A DNA stretch of 36,442 nucleotides, from the NCBI GenBank assembly GCA_022446985.1, contig JAKVBD010000050.1, positions 1 to 36,442 of the forward strand, in the 5' to 3' direction. The notes under the pieces are model-generated. The model worked only from the letters and a program-made list of their open reading frames with translations. It had not been told where the DNA came from and searched no databases. Position 1 is the first letter of the stretch. Each line of letters opens with the position of its first letter. Below, piece by piece: positions 25,721 to 34,660 of the stretch. The DNA is from Lentisphaerales bacterium (lineage in GTDB: Bacteria > Verrucomicrobiota > Lentisphaeria > Lentisphaerales > Lentisphaeraceae). The position numbers were made by a program, and so were the translations under genes.

Positions 25721-25848
25721 TTTAACTTCCTGCAAAATAATTTAAATCAGTCAAAAATTTATCTACATCGAATCGTACTAAATCCAGGCACAGCTGGACA
25801 CCATGATAAATTAAAGGCCTACAAATTAAAGGAAGATCATTGCAAATC

Positions 25849-25870
25849 AAGTCAACTCATTGACTTTTTT
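25849..25870 (+). terminator. Small hairpin with T-run, plus-strand orientation
   Basis: A perfect 7-bp stem (25849-25855 with 25860-25866), 4-nt loop, and T-run to 25870. It has a terminator form on the plus strand, although both flanking genes are on the minus strand, so its role is unclear. It also falls in the rplY upstream region. Confidence 0.3.
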
Positions 25871-25908
25871 CAAATTTAATTTTGAGATCTACAAAATATG
25901 CTCATTTT

Positions 25909-26286
25909 TCAATAACAGTCTCTATAAACTGTTAACAAAGAGGGCATTTGCGGGTAATTACCGTTATTTTCAGTAATTTCCATATGGGACAAAAAACCTC
26001 TACGGACAAATAAAGTGATATTTAATTCATCTTTACACCCTACCACTTCTGCTTTGATATCGCCTATTTTGAACTGCTTATTCTTCATAGGTTGAATACA
26101 AGCTGGCATACTGTAGTAGGTGGTATTTGAAAAGATTGATTTCTCCCTCCTTAAAATCGATGCATGTCGATACTGGTATCTCAGTTCTTCATACATCGGA
26201 GCTTGGTCTTCTAACAGGCACAACATTACTTCGTGTTCAAAGTCTGTTGACTTAAATGTGGATTGCACTTCAGTCATCGCATTCAC
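25909..26286 (-). CDS. Hypothetical protein
   Basis: Up to 125 residues, starting at GTG 26286, or 122 residues from ATG 26277; neither has a convincing Shine-Dalgarno. I do not recognise the family. The N-terminal third is acidic and helical (DFEHEVMLCLLEDQAPMYEELRYQYRH). The rest is probably beta-rich, with FKIGDIKAEVVGC and ITLFVRRGF. It has no signal peptide or membrane segment. The N-terminal helix followed by a strand-rich part could be a small binding domain, but I assign no function. It is divergent from the pseudopilin gene. Confidence 0.5.
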   Translation of the reverse strand: MNAMTEVQSTFKSTDFEHEVMLCLLEDQAPMYEELRYQYRHASILRREKSIFSNTTYYSMPACIQPMKNKQFKIGDIKAEVVGCKDELNITLFVRRGFLSHMEITENNGNYPQMPSLLTVYRDCY

Positions 26287-26455
26287 CGTTAGCTAGGTGT
26301 TAATTTCCTCTCTCATGGGAACTCCCATGTCATAATTTTATGAAGCCAATTATGTTTTTCAATAGTATATTTGTGCTCTAACCCTGCTTAATTCCAACTT
26401 TTTCGAATTCGTTAAAAAAGTTACTTTTAATTGCATTCCCAACCGTGCTTTTAAC

Positions 26456-26484
26456 TTTACAAAGTGCTATATTTTAACTATAAT
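26456..26484 (+). promoter_or_regulatory. Strong sigma70-type promoter for the pseudopilin gene
   Basis: TTTACA (26456-26461) and a consensus TATAAT (26479-26484) are 17 bp apart. The ATG follows 43 bases later, within an AT-rich spacer. Confidence 0.7.
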
Positions 26485-26527
26485 ATATTTCGCGTCTATT
26501 AAGATACTTAATATTACAGGTGCACAT

Positions 26528-27001
26528 ATGAAAAAGTCCTCGCTCAAAAAACGCCACTTCTCTCTTATCGAACTTTTAGTAGTTATTGGTATAATCGGAA
26601 TTCTTTCTGCTATTATTTTACCTGCTCTTAGCGGGGCGAGAAAGGCTGCTCGGAAAACACACTCACAAGCTCAAGTAAAAAATATAGCGATAGCGATAGA
26701 GCAATATTTTAGTGACTATGGAACTCTTCCTTGCGCGGAAGGATCTTCTGACCCACCTTCTACTAAGTTGCATAGTAATACACAGCTTCAAGGCTTCCTC
26801 GATGGAACTAAAAACCCAAGAGAAAGGGTTTACTATAATGGTAAAACCAAAAATATTGACGGCAATCCCATAACTATAGTCATGGATGGAAATTATGACA
26901 ATACTGTTTCCACTCCTGATGGCGATAAAGGCAGTCGTGTTGCCGTCTATTCTTATATGGACTCCGATACAAATAACAGGACTACTTCATGGGAAAAATA
27001 G
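26528..27001 (+). CDS. Type II secretion pseudopilin-like protein (prepilin signal)
   Basis: A 157-residue protein with a class III prepilin signal: a basic leader (MKKSSLKKRH), then FSLIELLVVIGIIGILSAIILPAL as two overlapping blocks, the hydrophobic helix with Glu at +5. The predicted prepilin-peptidase site lies before the Phe, but the residue at -1 is His instead of the usual Gly. After the helix comes ARKAARKTHSQAQVKNIAIAIEQYFSDYGTLPC, the alpha-1 continuation seen in GspG-like major pseudopilins, and a polar C-terminal head. PVC bacteria carry many such single-copy proteins, whose individual roles are unknown. It has its own near-consensus promoter, and its stop is four bases from the convergent oxidoreductase stop. 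No other secretion genes are nearby. Confidence 0.85.
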   Translation: MKKSSLKKRHFSLIELLVVIGIIGILSAIILPALSGARKAARKTHSQAQVKNIAIAIEQYFSDYGTLPCAEGSSDPPSTKLHSNTQLQGFLDGTKNPRERVYYNGKTKNIDGNPITIVMDGNYDNTVSTPDGDKGSRVAVYSYMDSDTNNRTTSWEK

Positions 27002-27005
27002 CACT

Positions 27006-30000
27006 TTACTTTGCCTGATCAGGCACATCTTTTTTAATCAGTCGATTCATCGTAAATCGACTGATTGAGAAGAAGCTCTTCATAAAGCTTCCATAATATC
27101 TTACGAATCCCATTTCGTGTTTAAGATTCTCCCAACGTCCCCTCAATAACCAATAGACTTCATCTAGTTTCTCTTCATCTTCAACTATATGCTTGGATAT
27201 TTTCTGTAAGCCAAAATAGCTTTTAAGAGACTTAACCCAGCTTTTCTTCCCATAGCTCATAGGGAACCAATCAATCGTTAACTTCTTCTTAAGATACAAG
27301 GTCTTCCCCTGCCAGTTTTTAACAGGTTTAAAATCTACTGAGTAGAGATTGATAAAATGACCATCAAGTGCCCTTTTTTGAGCCGTTAAACTATAAGCCA
27401 AATTCATTCCCTGCTCTAAGCAGGAAAAGTATAACATTAGCATAAAAGGTTTTTTCTGCTTAGTAACTATATCATGCCCTTTTCGGACTTTGTCATATAA
27501 ATCCCAAAGATGAACAGTCGAAGCCTGAGCTGCAGCAACTTTATACTTCTCTGCATACTTCAGTAAATTAACAGGTTCTCTAGATGCTTCATGTCCTTCT
27601 TTAGTGTGCTCGCCAATCATCGTCGTTGCCGTAGCCTGACCGCCTGTATTTCCTAAAGTCTGATTAACAACAATAATATGAAAAATTGGATCCTGTTGAT
27701 GCAGAGAGTCCTCAACAGAACGTATCCCCTGCATAAAACCACCATCTCCGGTAATAGATACGACTATGTCATCTGATTGGCGACTATGCTTCGATAAACC
27801 AGCAGCAACACCATGAGCCGTTTCAAAAGCAATTCTCACATAAGGTATATTCCAAGTAGAAGTACGATCCATACTGGTGAACACCGTACCGCAACCATCC
27901 TGTTCACTTACATAAATCTTACCTCTATCCTTCTGGAGAAACTCAATATAGTTAAAAACTGTCCTGAAGATATTCACTTGACCACATCCCGGACAAGCCA
28001 TATCCCCTGCACTTAGAGGACTGTCTCCTCGTAGATGTATAAACATACTTTGAATTTGATTCACCATAGGATGAAAGCTGAACATCAACTGATACATTTT
28101 CTTCTTAAGTGCGTACCTATCCTTTAAAGAATTAAGCTTTTGAGGGTGATCTAAATTATCCCTAAGACCAACAGGTAGCATATCATCTAAAAACTGCGTT
28201 TTCTGCTTATCACAATATTGCATTTCCCCTTCTTCATCGTGCTCTAACTTAGACGGCTTTCCTTGAAAGATATCGTCACACGATATAAAGCCAGATAAGA
28301 CCGCAAGACGACACTCTTCCTTACTTAGTAAATTAGCAGTTTTCGCAATTTCTGGAACATCCAGCATTTTTTGTAATAGAGCTAAACAACGATTAGCGGT
28401 TTTCACTCCAGATAACCGCAACATCGCTCCTAACATTATAAGGTTTATTCTGTCTGAGCGACCGTGTATTTCTTGAGCAAGTATATTTGCGGGAATTGCA
28501 AAGACCTTCGCATCTGGCCGTAATGCTTTAAAGCAATCAGCCGTTTCTCGTTCACCTGCGAGTAATAGAGTTCCACCTGTCCTAAGTTGCGGCAGCATAG
28601 CCTCCAAACTCTTATCTCCCTCAAAAGCTACAATCGTATCTGCTATAACTATATCTGATTCATCTTTAATTTTTTCATCACTTATCTTAATACTAAGACT
28701 TATTCCACCTCCACGTTGAAGCGCTCCATAAACAGACATCGCTGAACAAAACTTTCCTTCAAGTGACATGGCTCCTATAAACATCGAATTAAGTAACATT
28801 AATCCTTGTCCACCTCGCCCTACGACCGTCATATAAGCCACACCTTCCTGCAAAAACGGTATATCAAAATCCTGACTGGTTACTGGTAGACTCATACCTC
28901 TTGTCCCAAGTGGAAAAGCATTATCCGGTGCGTACTCTTCTAGCCACCTATGCGTTTTACTGACTTCATTATGAGATAAATCTTCAAGCATTCTATAAAG
29001 GGTCACTATATAACTCACTGTAACTGCTCGTCCCCCCAGCCCCACTTGTACTGCAATTACCGGAACTCTAGTACTCATAGAATACATCGCAGAACGCACT
29101 TCCTGAGCAAGAACACCTCCTCCTGAACGACCTGACCAGTTATCAAACTCTAAAACAGCAACAGCCTTGACACCTTCTAGAGCATTTCTTATCTCATCCG
29201 CAGGAAATGGTCTGTATAAATTTATTGAAAGAACCCCACAACGAATTCCCTGCTTACGCAGCTCATCACTCACGTACTCGACAGTATTCACATCCGGATC
29301 ATTTAAAGAGACAATACATAAGTCAATCTTATCTTTTTGTGGGTAACGCGAAACCTTTTGAATAGGAGTTCTACCAGTAAATTTCGAAAGGCTTTCAGAG
29401 ACTTCATCAAACTTTAAACCTGCCATCATCAAAGTCTGATCTATCGCAAACTTCTCTTCTGAATAACGGGCATCAAAATCCAAAACCCCCAGAGCTCTAT
29501 TTTCATAATCTGAAAAAATGTATGGGTTCGTTCTTCGCCCTATAAATTCATTTATTTTTTCCTGCGGTAATTCTTCAAATGGCTTTTGCCTTTGTGTTGT
29601 AAATGTATGAGTTTCTATAAACCCCTTAACAACTAATCGCCCAGGTATCCATACTCCATCTGTCTCCATTAATTTGAGTAAAAGTAGAGCCTTATCATAA
29701 TTATCTTGAAGACTTCTTCCAAAAAGAACAATCTCCCCGGTATCACTCGTCCGCATCGTTGTAGTATGGTCAGGTTTAATTGATGTACCAGGGCTTAGTG
29801 CACGCGTTAGCTCTAACATAAAAATAGGCAAATGAAGACCAGGATTTATATTTAAAAACTCATAAATCTGAGCAAGACTTTGAGATCCCTGGCAAATTAA
29901 AGCTCTATCTCCTTTCGCTGCGACTCCTGTTAAAAAGGCATACCCCGCCTCTTCTGACAATGTTGAGCGAAATTCCATTTTATGACCATCAGGTCCTTCC

Positions 30001-30761
30001 TTTCTCGCGAGCTCTTCCACTGCAGCAATCAGCTTTCCGTTTGGAGTAATAGGAAACATGGAAACTGTATCAAATTTGGCCTGTTCAATAAAACCCGCTA
30101 AAATCTCTGAACCATTGTTAATTTTTTGAATTACAAAAGACTGTTGTGAGTCAGCACCTTTTCTTAATACATCTTGTGCACGACGGTGTATGTCTTTTAT
30201 AAAATCTAAGCTCTGAATCGAAGGCGGCTCATAGATTTCTAATACCTCCTTTGCATCAATCTTTTTGCCACCAAACTTAGATGAGTCAACTAAATTCTGC
30301 TCAACAAAATGAATCGCCCCTGTCGGACAAGCTGATGCACAAACAAAACACCCTTTACAGTGTTGATAAGATGTTTTCCCCTTAGATACTTCGTACTTCC
30401 CCGATTCCTCAGATAGGTGAAAACCTGGAATCATACTCACTAACTTCTTAGCTTTTTCTAAAAGAGGATTAACCGCTTTATCATTGACTTCATATTGTAT
30501 CGAGCTATGTGGACAAGCTACTACACAGTGTAAGCAATCAATACACTGATGACTAATGGTAATAGGGATGAAGGTCTTATCGACCCATACTCGCTTCGCA
30601 GCATTGCCACCTTTTACATAAGTACCTTTTTGAGTAAAATGTTGAAAACTTTCTAACTCCTCAATCGAATCTCCAATAACTTTTGCAGTAGTTTCAGAAA
30701 TGGCCGAAAAATGTAAAAAGTTTTCAGAAAGTAATTCCTTACTGTGCGTAAACTGTTCCAT
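27006..30761 (-). CDS. Fused 2-oxoacid:ferredoxin oxidoreductase, ferredoxin-alpha-gamma-beta order
   Basis: A 1251-residue enzyme of the PFOR/IOR superfamily, which decarboxylates 2-oxoacids to acyl-CoA and reduces ferredoxin. Residues 60-165 hold two [4Fe-4S] motifs (Cys73, 76, 79, 83 and Cys135, 138, 141, 145). The alpha part follows from ~220, with Thr239 in ITP and the substrate-side Arg in LTRALSPG. Next is the gamma part (VVGRGGQGLML, then AMSVYGALQRGGG). The TPP-binding beta part is last, with Cys923 and Cys926 in CPGCG, Cys957 in DGCG, Cys1114 in FSCLEQG, and GDG at 1005-1007. All four cysteines expected for the proximal cluster are present. Single-chain NifJ has order alpha-gamma-ferredoxin-beta, so the N-terminal ferredoxin is unusual. 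ATG 30761 has GGGAG upstream and lies nine bases after the acyl-CoA dehydrogenase stop. Substrate is not assignable from sequence. Confidence 0.85.
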   Translation of the reverse strand: MEQFTHSKELLSENFLHFSAISETTAKVIGDSIEELESFQHFTQKGTYVKGGNAAKRVWVDKTFIPITISHQCIDCLHCVVACPHSSIQYEVNDKAVNPLLEKAKKLVSMIPGFHLSEESGKYEVSKGKTSYQHCKGCFVCASACPTGAIHFVEQNLVDSSKFGGKKIDAKEVLEIYEPPSIQSLDFIKDIHRRAQDVLRKGADSQQSFVIQKINNGSEILAGFIEQAKFDTVSMFPITPNGKLIAAVEELARKEGPDGHKMEFRSTLSEEAGYAFLTGVAAKGDRALICQGSQSLAQIYEFLNINPGLHLPIFMLELTRALSPGTSIKPDHTTTMRTSDTGEIVLFGRSLQDNYDKALLLLKLMETDGVWIPGRLVVKGFIETHTFTTQRQKPFEELPQEKINEFIGRRTNPYIFSDYENRALGVLDFDARYSEEKFAIDQTLMMAGLKFDEVSESLSKFTGRTPIQKVSRYPQKDKIDLCIVSLNDPDVNTVEYVSDELRKQGIRCGVLSINLYRPFPADEIRNALEGVKAVAVLEFDNWSGRSGGGVLAQEVRSAMYSMSTRVPVIAVQVGLGGRAVTVSYIVTLYRMLEDLSHNEVSKTHRWLEEYAPDNAFPLGTRGMSLPVTSQDFDIPFLQEGVAYMTVVGRGGQGLMLLNSMFIGAMSLEGKFCSAMSVYGALQRGGGISLSIKISDEKIKDESDIVIADTIVAFEGDKSLEAMLPQLRTGGTLLLAGERETADCFKALRPDAKVFAIPANILAQEIHGRSDRINLIMLGAMLRLSGVKTANRCLALLQKMLDVPEIAKTANLLSKEECRLAVLSGFISCDDIFQGKPSKLEHDEEGEMQYCDKQKTQFLDDMLPVGLRDNLDHPQKLNSLKDRYALKKKMYQLMFSFHPMVNQIQSMFIHLRGDSPLSAGDMACPGCGQVNIFRTVFNYIEFLQKDRGKIYVSEQDGCGTVFTSMDRTSTWNIPYVRIAFETAHGVAAGLSKHSRQSDDIVVSITGDGGFMQGIRSVEDSLHQQDPIFHIIVVNQTLGNTGGQATATTMIGEHTKEGHEASREPVNLLKYAEKYKVAAAQASTVHLWDLYDKVRKGHDIVTKQKKPFMLMLYFSCLEQGMNLAYSLTAQKRALDGHFINLYSVDFKPVKNWQGKTLYLKKKLTIDWFPMSYGKKSWVKSLKSYFGLQKISKHIVEDEEKLDEVYWLLRGRWENLKHEMGFVRYYGSFMKSFFSISRFTMNRLIKKDVPDQAK

Positions 30762-30770
30762 AATTCTCCC

Positions 30771-32546
30771 CTAATCAAGGTCTGTTAACAAATCAGATAG
30801 TGAAGTTGTCCCCTCATCTCTATTCTCCTTAATTTCTCGGACACACAAATCAAAAGTATCTCCAGACATATGTAAGTAGTATCTTGCCTTAGCTAGATCA
30901 ATTTCTAATTCCGCATCAGAAAGCTCTCCATTATGCGCATCATTTTCCCATTTTATAATTACAGCTGTTGAAGTATAAAGAGAAATTGCCATACTTGAAA
31001 TTCTTCTTACATCTAACTGCGCTTCAACAATACCTTCTTTATGGTGAGCAAGCATTTTCACTACATTCCAATGGAACTTTCGATATCTTTCCCTTAGTGA
31101 ATTCAGCTCCTCTTGAAGCTCATTAGTTTTAAGTGGAATTTCGGGAGATCTAAATAAAGATATAACAGTTTCAAAACTACCTGTTAAAAAAGACGCAAAC
31201 TCGCTGATATGGTGAGACTTTTCTTCTAGCCTCTGAAGTTCCAACCCTACATCTCGCATGCCTACCAAGCCTATGAAATTGTGTAAAACTTCATTCGCCC
31301 CTTCTCCTATAGAGTTCAGTCTCGCATCCCTCATCATCCTTTCAAAAGGTTGATCACAAAAGAAGGCTTTGCCTCCATGCACCTGAATTGCCTCATTAAC
31401 AATTTCCCATAATGCTTCACTGGCAAATACTTTGATCATGGCAGCTTCAAGCATATAATCTTCAACTCCACGATCAAACATTGATGCCGTTAAATAAGTT
31501 CCCGCATCCATAGCATATGCATATGCTGCCATACGAGATAATTTTTCTTTAATCAGTGGAAAGCTGGCAATAGGTCTTTTAAACTGATTTCTTATTATTG
31601 CATGGTTAATTGATTTAGAGACACAAAACTTTGCCGCACCTGTGCATGATGCCCCAAAGGTGATTCTACCGAAATTTAAAACTCCAAGCGGGATACTCAA
31701 ACCCGCACCTAATTGCCCCACAAGATTTTTAGCTGGTACTTTTACATTCTCAAACCTAAGTTTAGCTGTCCATGTCCCGCGAATCCCTACTTTTTCTAAA
31801 GCTTTCTCGGTTACTTCAAAACCAAGCATATCATTTGTTACTAAAAAAGCTGATACTTTCGATTTCGTTCCTTCAGGAGTAACAACATCTGTCTTTGCCA
31901 TAACAGTGAGAACTTCAGCCATACCGCCATTCGTTATCCATTGCTTACTGCCATTTAGATAGTAGCAGTCTTCTGCTTCGTCATAACTGGCCACAGTTTC
32001 TATATTTGAGACATCTGATCCAGCATTCTTTTCCGTTAAAGCGAAAGCACATATTTTCTCTCCTCGACATAAGGAAGGCAACCACTTCTCTCTTTGCTCT
32101 TCATTGCCATATATAAGCAAAGTTCTCAATCCAATACTGTGGTGAGCATTCACAAAAACTGCAGTAGCTCCACACCGACTACCAACTTCTTCGATTGCCT
32201 TACAATAAGCATGCTGCGAAAATCCCTGCCCACCGTATTTTTTAGGAACAGTCATACCAAGTAAACCAATCTTCCCCAAGCCCTCGATAACATCTCTTGG
32301 AATCTCGGCATGTCTATCAATCCACTCAGGGTCAAGGTTTTCAGACATATAAGCTTTGAGGTCACGCATAAAAACATGAAAACGTTCAATTTCATCGACT
32401 TTTAAATGAGAATATGGAAGCGCTTTCGTTGGCTCAAACCTGCCAAAAAACATCGATTTGGCAAAGCTCATATCTTTTTCTTCACTGAAAAGAAGCTCTT
32501 CTGCCATTCTCATTTGCTCTTCATCTAACTTGTGAACTGCAGCCAT
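30771..32546 (-). CDS. Acyl-CoA dehydrogenase (VLCAD/ACAD9-like, with C-terminal extension)
   Basis: A 591-residue FAD enzyme that introduces the alpha-beta double bond in acyl-CoA. The N-terminal helices contain GKIGLLGMTVPKKYGG; the middle domain has TEKNAGSDV and KQWITNGG; the C-terminal helical domain has IRNQFKRPIA, VHGGKAFF and catalytic Glu415 in IGEGANEV. About 140 further helical residues follow, as in the VLCAD/ACAD9 group. The SMFFGRFEP start also fits that group. ATG 32546 is chosen because AGGAGG at 32553-32558 lies six bases before it; TTG 32552 directly abuts that site. First gene of a two-gene operon with the 2-oxoacid oxidoreductase. It is separate from, and not a copy of, the dehydrogenase inside the large fusion protein, which is differently arranged. 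Confidence 0.92.
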   Translation of the reverse strand: MAAVHKLDEEQMRMAEELLFSEEKDMSFAKSMFFGRFEPTKALPYSHLKVDEIERFHVFMRDLKAYMSENLDPEWIDRHAEIPRDVIEGLGKIGLLGMTVPKKYGGQGFSQHAYCKAIEEVGSRCGATAVFVNAHHSIGLRTLLIYGNEEQREKWLPSLCRGEKICAFALTEKNAGSDVSNIETVASYDEAEDCYYLNGSKQWITNGGMAEVLTVMAKTDVVTPEGTKSKVSAFLVTNDMLGFEVTEKALEKVGIRGTWTAKLRFENVKVPAKNLVGQLGAGLSIPLGVLNFGRITFGASCTGAAKFCVSKSINHAIIRNQFKRPIASFPLIKEKLSRMAAYAYAMDAGTYLTASMFDRGVEDYMLEAAMIKVFASEALWEIVNEAIQVHGGKAFFCDQPFERMMRDARLNSIGEGANEVLHNFIGLVGMRDVGLELQRLEEKSHHISEFASFLTGSFETVISLFRSPEIPLKTNELQEELNSLRERYRKFHWNVVKMLAHHKEGIVEAQLDVRRISSMAISLYTSTAVIIKWENDAHNGELSDAELEIDLAKARYYLHMSGDTFDLCVREIKENRDEGTTSLSDLLTDLD

Positions 32547-32552
32547 AGCCAA

Positions 32553-32558
32553 CCTCCT
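32553..32558 (-). promoter_or_regulatory. Consensus Shine-Dalgarno AGGAGG deciding the dehydrogenase start
   Basis: AGGAGG on the minus strand is six bases before ATG 32546 and touches the alternative TTG 32552, which therefore cannot be the start in practice. Confidence 0.75.
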
Positions 32559-32600
32559 CAGGTATAAATTAATGTAATTCTCTGCCTACTCCTATCCTGT

Positions 32601-32630
32601 AATATAAATTGCCGTGCACTACAAAATCAA
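32601..32630 (-). promoter_or_regulatory. Candidate promoter for the dehydrogenase/oxidoreductase operon
   Basis: On the minus strand TTGATT (32625-32630) and TATATT (32601-32606) are 18 bp apart, about 55 bp before the ATG. It is AT-rich sequence, so chance matches are likely. Confidence 0.35.
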
Positions 32631-32712
32631 ATTTATAACTAAATATTTTCATTTAATTCATTTTAGTCTCACAGTGCAACTATTAACCTAATTGCATTCG
32701 CTCATTTAAGAC

Positions 32713-32741
32713 TTTACCCACAATGGTCAATAGTGTATAAT
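32713..32741 (+). promoter_or_regulatory. Promoter for the kinase-cNMP/bioF operon
   Basis: TTTACC (32713-32718) and a consensus TATAAT (32736-32741) are spaced by 17 bp, 29 bp before the GTG start. Confidence 0.6.
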
Positions 32742-32770
32742 TGTAGAAATTTGACTTAAAGGCACAATCT

Positions 32771-34660
32771 GTGAGCAACAAAGAAATTCTTGACAAGTTT
32801 ATAGCTGAGCTAAAATCTGAACAAAACAGCAGCAGATTCGAAGTTACCGGTGATATTGCAGAAGGTGGAATGGGTAAAATTCACTTTGCTACAGACAAAC
32901 CTATTGGCCGTAGAGTTGCCCTTAAACGGTTACATGACACACTTCAAAACGATGAAGAAGCCCGTATTCAATTTATTGAAGAGGCAAGAATCACTGGAAT
33001 GCTTGAGCATTCAAATATCGTTCCCGTACATACAATTGATGTCGATGAGCAAGATAAACTTTATTTTACCATGAAATATATCGATGGTGACTCCTTGCTG
33101 ACCATCATCGAACAATTAGAAAAAGAAAATGAAGAATATATAAGTTATTATTCTCAGTTTATGCTACTGAGAATTTTCCGCAAAGTTTGTGATCCTGTTT
33201 CATTCGCCCACTCCAAAGACATCGTTCACAGAGATATAAAACCAGAAAATATCATGATTGGTGATCACGGTGAAGTACAACTTATGGACTGGGGTATTGC
33301 AAAATTCTTACACAACAACGAACCTCTATCTCTCAAAGAACAAGGGAACTTTAAATCTCTCAAAACTTTAGATGGTATTATCAAAGGCAGTCCAGCCTAC
33401 ATGTCTCCAGAACAAGCACGCGGTGACATACAAGACTTTGACCATAGAAGTGATGTCTTTCTTCTTGGTGCAACTCTTTATCATATGATGACTTTAGAGA
33501 CTCCATACTTTGAACAAGATGTCGATACAATGGTTCACAAAGCTGAACATTGTGATTTCATACCGCCTCTTGAAAAGGCACCTGACCGACAAATTCCAAA
33601 TGAGCTTTCAGAAATAATTATGAAAGCTATGCACCCCGATAAAGCTAAGAGGTTTCAAAAGGTTGAAGATCTCACAGAGGCAATCGATAAACTTATGTCT
33701 GGTCAAACCATGTCAACTAAACGCACCTATAAAATTGGTGAGGATATTATTAAACATGGAGACACCGGAAATGAAGCTTACGTGATCATCGAAGGTGAAG
33801 TTGAGGTCTATAAACAGTTCGCTGGTAAAAAAACTATATTTACCAGGCTGCATGCTGGCGATGTTTTTGGTGAAATGGCGGCGATTACCGATACCCTAAG
33901 ATCAGCATCTATTGTTGCTATCAAAGAAACAACTTGTTTGGTAATCACTCCAGAAACTTTAACTGAACAATTAAAGAAAATGCCTCCTTGGCTCGAAAAG
34001 ATCGTCACCGCTCTTAGCAATCGCTTACGGTCAATGGATAATCTTGCTCACCCTATGCTAATCTCGGATTGTACTTTTGAAGTCTGTAATCAACTCAAGC
34101 TTTTAATCATGTGTTACGGCTCAATCAACTCAAACAGTCATTTGGAAAATAATCTTTCAGATATGATTTATGAGATTTCAAATAATTTAAAAATCCCTGA
34201 GGAAAGGGTCAGGCCTATTTTAGCAGGACTCGTTGAAATAGAGTTAGCAGACATCGACGAGCACTTGAATATATCTATACCGAACTGGAACCTCTTTTCT
34301 GACTTTGTTGAATTTTGTAAAGATGCACCACGCCTTTCAACGACTTCAACACGCAATATTTCAACAATAGATGTACATAAAGTCTATACCGATGGTCAGA
34401 GTGTAATACACCGACACAGCAAATTGGCTCCAAATCAAAAAATGCCTCCTTTGAAAACTATGAAACCTCTTAAAGATTCTTTAAATCAAGAGTCTTCAAC
34501 TAAATTTAAAGTTGGCTTTAAAGACAAACTTCAAGAGTTAATGGACTATGCTGCAAAATCAGAATCATTAAATCAATCCATGTTTAACAACCGTATTAGC
34601 CGTCAGGTATTTAACCCTGCCGAAGCACCAAAGATTTCGACAAAATTTAAAATTAAATGA
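32771..34660 (+). CDS. Ser/Thr protein kinase fused to a cyclic-nucleotide-binding domain
   Basis: A 629-residue cytosolic protein. The kinase domain (~25-305) has glycine loop IAEGGMGKIHFA, Lys52 in ALKRL, HRD at 153-155 and GSPAYMSPEQARG. The metal-binding DFG motif reads DWG (173-175), keeping the Asp. Residues ~313-425 form a cNMP-binding domain with a good phosphate-binding cassette (GEMAAITDTLRSAS; Glu368, Arg377), so cyclic nucleotide binding is plausible. Residues ~430-520 are helical and may be a winged helix (EVCNQLKLLIMCYGS, then IPEERVRPILAGLVE). The tail is Lys- and Ser/Thr-rich. The start is GTG 32771. Its stop overlaps the bioF start by four bases (ATGA). By analogy with cNMP-gated kinases, the domain may control kinase activity; no cyclase is in the window. 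Confidence 0.9.
   Translation: MSNKEILDKFIAELKSEQNSSRFEVTGDIAEGGMGKIHFATDKPIGRRVALKRLHDTLQNDEEARIQFIEEARITGMLEHSNIVPVHTIDVDEQDKLYFTMKYIDGDSLLTIIEQLEKENEEYISYYSQFMLLRIFRKVCDPVSFAHSKDIVHRDIKPENIMIGDHGEVQLMDWGIAKFLHNNEPLSLKEQGNFKSLKTLDGIIKGSPAYMSPEQARGDIQDFDHRSDVFLLGATLYHMMTLETPYFEQDVDTMVHKAEHCDFIPPLEKAPDRQIPNELSEIIMKAMHPDKAKRFQKVEDLTEAIDKLMSGQTMSTKRTYKIGEDIIKHGDTGNEAYVIIEGEVEVYKQFAGKKTIFTRLHAGDVFGEMAAITDTLRSASIVAIKETTCLVITPETLTEQLKKMPPWLEKIVTALSNRLRSMDNLAHPMLISDCTFEVCNQLKLLIMCYGSINSNSHLENNLSDMIYEISNNLKIPEERVRPILAGLVEIELADIDEHLNISIPNWNLFSDFVEFCKDAPRLSTTSTRNISTIDVHKVYTDGQSVIHRHSKLAPNQKMPPLKTMKPLKDSLNQESSTKFKVGFKDKLQELMDYAAKSESLNQSMFNNRISRQVFNPAEAPKISTKFKIK

Noticed and set aside
32771..34660. Kinase-cNMP protein as part of a cyclic-nucleotide (CBASS-like) defence system
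   Set aside because: No nucleotide cyclase or effector gene is nearby, and the downstream genes are bioF and a small membrane protein.
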